A stretch of DNA of 43,027 bases. Source: Dyella sp. ASV24 (lineage in GTDB: Bacteria; Pseudomonadota; Gammaproteobacteria; Xanthomonadales; Rhodanobacteraceae). Under the pieces are notes generated by a model, which saw only the letters and a list, made by a program, of their open reading frames with translations, did not search any database and was not told the origin of the DNA. Location: positions 1 through 43,027 of the forward strand of contig NZ_JAELTQ010000026.1 of assembly GCF_016428905.1 (NCBI RefSeq). Direction: 5' to 3'. The translations under genes were made by a program, and so were the position numbers. Position 1 is the stretch's first letter; each line of letters starts with the position of its first letter. This document shows positions 36,594-43,027 of this stretch, in pieces.

Positions 36594-38462
36594 TTACTGC
36601 GCAGGCTGATAACGCAAGGTCAACATGTAGTTACGACCCGGCTGGTTGAAGTACCAGGCGGTTTCGTAGTTCTTGTCGAACGCGTTGTTCAACGCCAGCT
36701 GCAGCTTGAAGTCACGCGAAATGGCATAGGCAACGCGCAGATTGGTGATCGCATAGGCGCCCAGCGGGTGCTGGTTGGCCAGATCGTCGTAACGGCGACC
36801 CGACACGAACCAGGTGCCGCCCACGCTGAAGTCACCGAACGTGCGATCGATGTCGATATTGCCCGTCTGGCGTGCACGGCGCGGCAGCAGGTTGCCTTCG
36901 TAGGCCGTGGATTCATCGCGCGGATCCAGCCAGGTAGCCGTACCGGTCACCAACCAACCGGCGACATGACCGCTCACCACGCCTTCCGCGCCACGGATAC
37001 GTGCCTTGTCCACGTTGGCTGCCGCCTGAGTGGCAGCGTCATAAGTGATGAGGTTGTTCACGTTGTTGCGGAACGCATTCAACGACCAGTAACCCCAGCC
37101 ATAGCTGCCGCGCAGACCGAGCTCGATGTTGTGCGCCGTTTCGGGCTTGAGGTCCGGGTTACCGTAGTATGGGTAGTACAGGTCATTGAAGGTCGGCGCC
37201 TTGAACGCCGTGCCGTAGCTGGCGGTGAGGCGCAGGGTCTGGGTGAAGTCCCAGCCCCACAACAGGCTGCCGGTGTTCTTGCTGCCGAACTGGCTGTTGT
37301 CGTCGTGACGCACGCTCGCCTGCACCGACTGGCTGCCGAAAGTCTGCTGCCACTGCGCGAACACGCCGCGGTTGATGCGGCTATCGACCGGAGTCTGCGT
37401 GAACGGGTTGATGTAGCCCGCGGTGCTGTCCACGTGATCGCGCTGCCAGTCGAAGCCGGTGCTGAGCAAGCCGCCCCAGAAGCCAATGTCCGCCTGCAAC
37501 GAGCCGACATCGCGGTGCGTGTCGAAACGGCTGACGTAGTCGCCCTGGAGATAGTCCTTCTCGAAGTCGCCGCTAGTGCCAGCACTGAGCGTCAGCTTGA
37601 CGTTGCTCGCCGGGCGATAGTGCACGCTGCCGCCCAACACCTGCGTAGCGCTCTTGTCGGAATCGGTATACGTGCCGTCGTACCAGTTGTGGCCCTCGCT
37701 GCGGAACAGGCGCACGTCCGCGTCCCACTGCTCGTCGAACTTGTAGCCACCCTGCAGCGTGGCCGCCGTGTTGCGATAACCGTCCTTGTCGGGCTGGTCG
37801 GCAAAACATGCCGCGCCCACTTCGGCCGCGCCGACGCGACAGGCATTGATGCCATGTGTCTGGTCGTGCGACACCTCCACCGAATACCAGCCGTCCCCGC
37901 TCTTGCCAGCGAAGCCCGCCGAGCCGTTGAGATCACGATAGCTGCCCACGCCCAGGCTGAAGGACGGCACGAAAGCGCCTTCCGGGCGACGGGTGAAGAT
38001 CTGGATCACGCCGCCGATCGCTTCCGAGCCGTACAAGCTGGAGAACGGGCCACGCACGATTTCGATGCGCTCGATCTGATCAACAGGAATGTCCTGCAGC
38101 GCAGCCTGGCCCAGCGTAGCCGAGCCGATCTTGACGCCGTCGATCATCACCAGCACGTGGTCCGCTTCGGTACCGCGCAGGAACGCACTGGTGGACTTGC
38201 CCGGACCACCGTTGTTGGCGATCTGCATGCCCGGCGTACCGCGCAGCAGGTCAGCCAGCGACGCCGGCTGCAGACGCTCGATATCGGCGCGATCGATCAC
38301 GGTAACCGCCGACAGCGTCTGGTTCTGGGTCTGCTCGGTGCGCGTAGCGGTAACAACGACACCGTCCAGGTTGGTCGTGTCGTCGGCGAACGCGGGGAAG
38401 ATGATGCTCAACAGCGCCGTCGCCAGCACGGAGCGACGGATCGTGGAAATTCGGATGGCCAA
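36594..38462 (-). CDS. btuB: TonB-dependent vitamin B12 receptor BtuB
   Basis: An outer-membrane beta-barrel that takes up cobalamins with TonB. The 622-residue precursor (E. coli BtuB 614) has a signal peptide (about 1-22, LLSIIFPAFA-DDTTN), TonB box DGVVVTATRTEQ, and the plug domain with RGTPGMQIANNGGPGKSTSA (in parts: LLRGTPGMQI, FLRGTEADHVLVMIDG) and RIEIVRGPFSSLYGSEAIGG (RIEIVRGPFSSLYGSEA). The barrel ends in the aromatic signature NYMLTLRYQ. The start is TTG at 38462 with AGGAG at 38470-38474. The frame is open up to 38765, but that extension is the riboswitch and terminator, not protein. Confidence 0.94.
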   Translation of the reverse strand: MAIRISTIRRSVLATALLSIIFPAFADDTTNLDGVVVTATRTEQTQNQTLSAVTVIDRADIERLQPASLADLLRGTPGMQIANNGGPGKSTSAFLRGTEADHVLVMIDGVKIGSATLGQAALQDIPVDQIERIEIVRGPFSSLYGSEAIGGVIQIFTRRPEGAFVPSFSLGVGSYRDLNGSAGFAGKSGDGWYSVEVSHDQTHGINACRVGAAEVGAACFADQPDKDGYRNTAATLQGGYKFDEQWDADVRLFRSEGHNWYDGTYTDSDKSATQVLGGSVHYRPASNVKLTLSAGTSGDFEKDYLQGDYVSRFDTHRDVGSLQADIGFWGGLLSTGFDWQRDHVDSTAGYINPFTQTPVDSRINRGVFAQWQQTFGSQSVQASVRHDDNSQFGSKNTGSLLWGWDFTQTLRLTASYGTAFKAPTFNDLYYPYYGNPDLKPETAHNIELGLRGSYGWGYWSLNAFRNNVNNLITYDAATQAAANVDKARIRGAEGVVSGHVAGWLVTGTATWLDPRDESTAYEGNLLPRRARQTGNIDIDRTFGDFSVGGTWFVSGRRYDDLANQHPLGAYAITNLRVAYAISRDFKLQLALNNAFDKNYETAWYFNQPGRNYMLTLRYQPAQ

Positions 38463-38469
38463 AACACTG

Positions 38470-38474
38470 CTCCT
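38470..38474 (-). promoter_or_regulatory. Ribosome binding site fixing the btuB TTG start
   Basis: Minus strand AGGAG, with CAGTGT between it and TTG. It is the only good site near the signal peptide; there is no ATG or GTG between the terminator and the signal peptide in this frame. Confidence 0.75.
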
Positions 38475-38503
38475 CAACCGCGCCTGCCCGCGCGGATCGC
38501 ATG

Positions 38504-38577
38504 AAAAAAGGACAGGCGGAAGAAGGCTAGGCATCCGTGCAGGCTGCACGGCTCCCCAACATGGCCCACCGCCTGTC
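38504..38577 (-). terminator. Intrinsic terminator, expression platform of the B12 riboswitch
   Basis: Minus strand: GACAGGCGG (38577-38569) pairs with CCGCCTGTC (38519-38511), followed by CTTTTTT (38510-38504). An inner hairpin, CCGTGCA/TGCACGG (38535-38551), helps fold it. It lies directly after the aptamer and before the btuB start, so B12 binding would be expected to end transcription. Confidence 0.8.
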
Positions 38578-38584
38578 TGGTCAT

Positions 38585-38790
38585 ACCTCGAGGCCGGTCT
38601 CCGGGCTCGCGGGTGAAGACTTGCGTCTTCCAGAACGACGCCTTCCCATGCGCTTGGCACAGTGGCTTCCTGTCGCTCTGTCGATCCCCTGGATCGCACT
38701 CGCCTACCGTTGCGGGGGCAGCTCCGGAATGGGCGCGTTGGCGCCGCACCGGATTCCCGTTTCAACTATCGGCTGGTTGGCCGATGGTCA
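38585..38790 (-). ncRNA. Cobalamin (B12) riboswitch
   Basis: On the minus strand the conserved parts appear in order. They are TTGAAACGGGAATCCGGTG (about 38764-38746), GGAGCTGCCCCCGCAACGGT (38727-38708), the B12 box AGCCACTGTGCC (about 38669-38658), ATGGGAAGG (about 38649-38641) and GAGCCCGGAGACCGGCC (about 38608-38592). The 5' limit is approximate. It controls btuB and, through read-through, probably the whole cobalamin operon. Confidence 0.95.
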
Positions 38791-38805
38791 CCTCAGGCGG
38801 GGCGA

Positions 38806-38913
38806 ATGGTAGCAGACGGGGGGAGGTGGGGGCTGTGCTGGAGGTGGGGGGGGTGTTGCGCCTGTGGCTTGAGGGTGGTCATGCACTGAGCGCGTATGGT
38901 GCCTCAGTTCTGC
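38806..38913. other. G-rich spacer, no gene
   Basis: G-rich sequence (GGGGGGAGGTGGGGG and similar runs) between the riboswitch 5' end and the large inverted repeat. It should contain the btuB promoter on the minus strand, but I cannot identify its boxes. Confidence 0.4.
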
Positions 38914-39251
38914 TCCCTTGCCCCTCTGGGGAGAGGGTTGGGGTGACGGGTCAATCTAGCCTCACCGTTTCATCTTTAGTCGTCACCCCGGCGCAGGCCG
39001 GGGTCCAGTTTCGTCAGTGGTCGGCTGTCGCCTCGTGCGTTACGGCGACCTGGCCGCTTACGCAGCGGGCGTTTCGATCGTCTGCCGACGCTCGAGTCAC
39101 TTTTCTTTTGCTGGCCCAAAAGAAAAGTAACCCAAAGAAAATGGCCACAGAGCCAACGCCCGCAGTATGACCTTGGGATAAGCCCGAACGGCTGAGGAAT
39201 CGTGTGGCTTGGCAACCTTCGCCTCTACATAGCGGGTACGCCGGAGCGCTT

Positions 39252-39441
39252 CGCAACGCGCCGTGGCGGAGAGGACTTAAAGCAGCTTTCGCTACGCTTC
39301 CCGATCGCTGAGGCTAGGGAGAGAGGACGCTACGCTTTCCTACCGCCGAGGCAAGTTAAAGGGAGCGCTACGCTTTCCCACCCCAGGGGCAAGGGAAAGC
39401 AGACGCTGCGCTTCCCGACCGGTGGAGAGAACTCGCCACCT
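39252..39441. repeat. Degenerate tandem repeat with 38-bp period, about five units
   Basis: Units begin at 39252, 39290, 39328, 39366 and 39404, exactly 38 bases apart. Each opens with CGC(T/A)(A/G)CGC(T)TTCC-like sequence and continues with a GAGGC-AAG-purine-rich part. Units 2 to 4 are the best conserved (CGCTACGCTT opening); the first and last are more diverged. Confidence 0.8.
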
Positions 39442-39632
39442 AACGGCGTCGCTTTTCTCTTCTGCCTCGACTTTGTGCACCTAGAGCAGGAGCAACGCGA
39501 TCTGCCGCGATGCGATGTGCAGCGCAGCTGCACGAGCCGTCCGCTTTTGCTTTTGATCTTCCGGGCCCCGTATGAGGCGGCGGGCGGGTGGAGAGAAGGC
39601 CCCGCAGGGGTGGCTGGCACGGAGGCCAGCCA

Positions 39633-39664
39633 CTTTTCGTCGGGGCAGGAGCCCCGTCGAAAAG
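39633..39664. repeat. Hairpin inside the large inverted repeat
   Basis: CTTTTCGTCGGGGC (39633-39646) pairs with GCCCCGTCGAAAAG (39651-39664) with one mismatch and an AGGA loop. Next to it GGCTGGC/GCCAGCC forms another stem (about 39612-39630). Confidence 0.75.
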
Positions 39665-40048
39665 CCCGGAACCCGCACGCGTACCTGGAGGGCGTAGCCC
39701 GGAAGGCGCCGATTCCGGGGGGCCCTTTCTTTGGGTTACTTTTCTTTACTCCGGGCATCCTGCCCTCCGCCCTTCGGGCCGGCTTCGCCGTTCGCACGCG
39801 CTCCTGCGCGTGCGTGGGCAGGCAAAGAAAAGTGACTCGGCCTTCGGCAGAAGGTCGAAACGCCCGCTGCGTAGGCGGCCAGATCGCGATAAGGCACGAG
39901 GCGACAACCATACTCACGGCTACTGGATCCCGGCCTTCGCCGGGATGACGGCGGAGATGAAACGATAAGGCGAGCACCCACCCTTCACCCCAACCCTCTC
40001 CCCGGAAGGGAGAGGGAACTAACGCCCGCCAGCCCGAAACCAACCCAC

Positions 40049-40087
40049 AAAAAGAAAGCGCCCGCCCTGCTTCCACAGAACGGGCGC
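40049..40087 (-). terminator. Intrinsic terminator of clpB
   Basis: Minus strand: GCGCCCG (40087-40081) pairs with CGGGCGC (40064-40058), loop of 16 bases, followed by TTTCTTTTT (40057-40049). It lies 19 bases after the clpB stop. Confidence 0.8.
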
Positions 40088-40105
40088 CACGACCAAACCC
40101 CGACG

Positions 40106-42688
<2,583 letters not shown>

Positions 42689-42724
42689 GGGTTTTCCCCT
42701 CGATCAATAGGATCTGGCGGCCAC

Positions 42725-42856
42725 GGGATGCTCTGATCTATTGCACAAGGGCGTCACCGGTTCTGTGTGGCCGCAGATGGGTGTTGCGGTGATGAAGGCA
42801 GACTGGACGTCTGTCGAATCACCGCGACGCACAGCTGCGGCCACACAGAATCGGCC
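42725..42856 (+). repeat. Third copy of the structured repeat, at the contig break
   Basis: The leader GGGATGCTCTGATCTATT (42725-42742) is followed by three nested stems. The outer stem pairs 42757-42776 with 42835-42854 (20 bp, one G-T type mismatch). The middle stem pairs GCGGTGAT (42786-42793) with ATCACCGC (42818-42825). The inner hairpin is CAGAC-TGGAC-GTCTG (42799-42813). The order and the GAAGGCAG(A/G)CTGG loop match the right half of the 2541-2810 composite, while the stem bases differ. The tail GGCCCTG runs into adapter sequence. Confidence 0.88.

Positions 42857-43027
<171 letters not shown>

Larger units (their letters stand above)
38914..40017. repeat. Large inverted-repeat element, about 1.1 kb, noncoding
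   Basis: The left arm 38914-39146 and the right arm 39721-40017 are imperfect inverted copies. Shared blocks in the same order are: GGGGAGAGGGTTGGGGTGA; CGTTTCATCT then CCCCGGCG/CCCGGCG...GGTCCAGT-type sequence; GTTGTCGCCTCGTGC-type; CTACGCAGCGGGCGTTTCGA-type; GAGTCACTTTTCTTT; and AAAGAAAAGTAACCCAAAGAAA at the inner ends (quoted in part). The right arm carries an extra insertion of about 70 bases before the last block. The centre holds a 38-bp-period tandem repeat and a 14-bp hairpin at 39633-39664. Open frames exist on both strands but consist of repeat sequence. Confidence 0.85.

Noticed and set aside
36405-38504. Plus-strand open frame of 699 codons opposite btuB
   Set aside because: Covers btuB, its gap and its terminator antisense; no recognisable domain and no ribosome binding site.
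38463-38765. N-terminal extension of BtuB
   Set aside because: This stretch is the B12 riboswitch and terminator; the translated residues lack signal-peptide or barrel character.
39252-39441. CRISPR array
   Set aside because: The 38-bp units follow each other directly and are degenerate; there are no conserved repeats separated by unique spacers and no cas gene.
39202-40076. Overlapping open frames on both strands in the btuB-clpB gap
   Set aside because: They cross the tandem and inverted repeats, the sequence is explained by those repeats, and proteins of this kind are usual false calls in repeats of xanthomonads.
42689-42760. Sigma-32 heat-shock promoter for clpB
   Set aside because: CTTGTG and CCCGTGG occur upstream, but neither fits the consensus well enough, and they overlap the repeat leader.

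Overview
The window is one contig end from a GC-rich gammaproteobacterium, most likely of the Xanthomonadales (Lysobacterales), family Rhodanobacteraceae (Dyella, Rhodanobacter or Luteibacter type). That placement is an inference. It rests on the gene order ruvC-ruvA-kup-ruvB-ybgC-tolQRAB-pal-cpoB-queE-queC, on GlnRS, DUF3011 and DUF3617 proteins, and on the dispersed palindromic repeats. The last ~170 bases are not genome: a Nextera adapter starts at about 42857 and is followed by a poly-G run.

Layout. 2-2445 (+): the 3' part of glnS, a zinc-dependent nucleoside deaminase and a TVP38/DedA-type membrane protein. 2541-11554: an accessory signalling region with a hybrid histidine kinase, a LuxR-type response regulator, an orphan PhnD-like periplasmic binding protein and a second histidine kinase. 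It is interrupted on the minus strand by a TssL(DotU)-TssM(IcmF) chimera with a degenerate nucleotide site and by a DUF3617 lipoprotein-sized secreted protein. Two elaborate palindromic repeats lie here (2541-2810 and 8883-9240). 11583-11694: a bidirectional terminator and tRNA-Lys(UUU). 11757-26471 (-): a housekeeping block with queC, queE, cpoB, pal, tolB, tolA, tolR, tolQ, ybgC, ruvB, kup, ruvA, ruvC, yebC, an alpha/beta hydrolase and aspS. 26603-27625 (-): a DUF3011 protein and an FmdB-type zinc ribbon protein.

27740-38790 (-) is a cobalamin regulon. A B12 riboswitch with an intrinsic terminator precedes btuB. Then come a BtuM-like inner-membrane protein, cobO, cbiA, cbiB, cobD, cobQ, cobU, cobT, cobC and cobS, mostly with 1-13 nt overlaps. 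The set covers outer-membrane uptake, probable inner-membrane uptake, adenosylation, amidation and lower-ligand attachment from cobyrinate onward. No corrin-ring gene is present in the window.

38806-40105 holds no credible gene. It is a ~1.1 kb inverted-repeat structure with a 38-bp-period tandem repeat near its centre. clpB (-) follows at 40106-42688, and behind its start lies a third copy of the structured repeat that opens the signalling region; the contig breaks in that copy.

The best candidates for undescribed biology are: (1) a repeat family with the leader GGGATGCTCTGATCTATTC and nested hairpins whose stems change in a compensatory way between copies; (2) the binding-protein/two-kinase/regulator locus without transporter genes; (3) the orphan TssL-TssM chimera.
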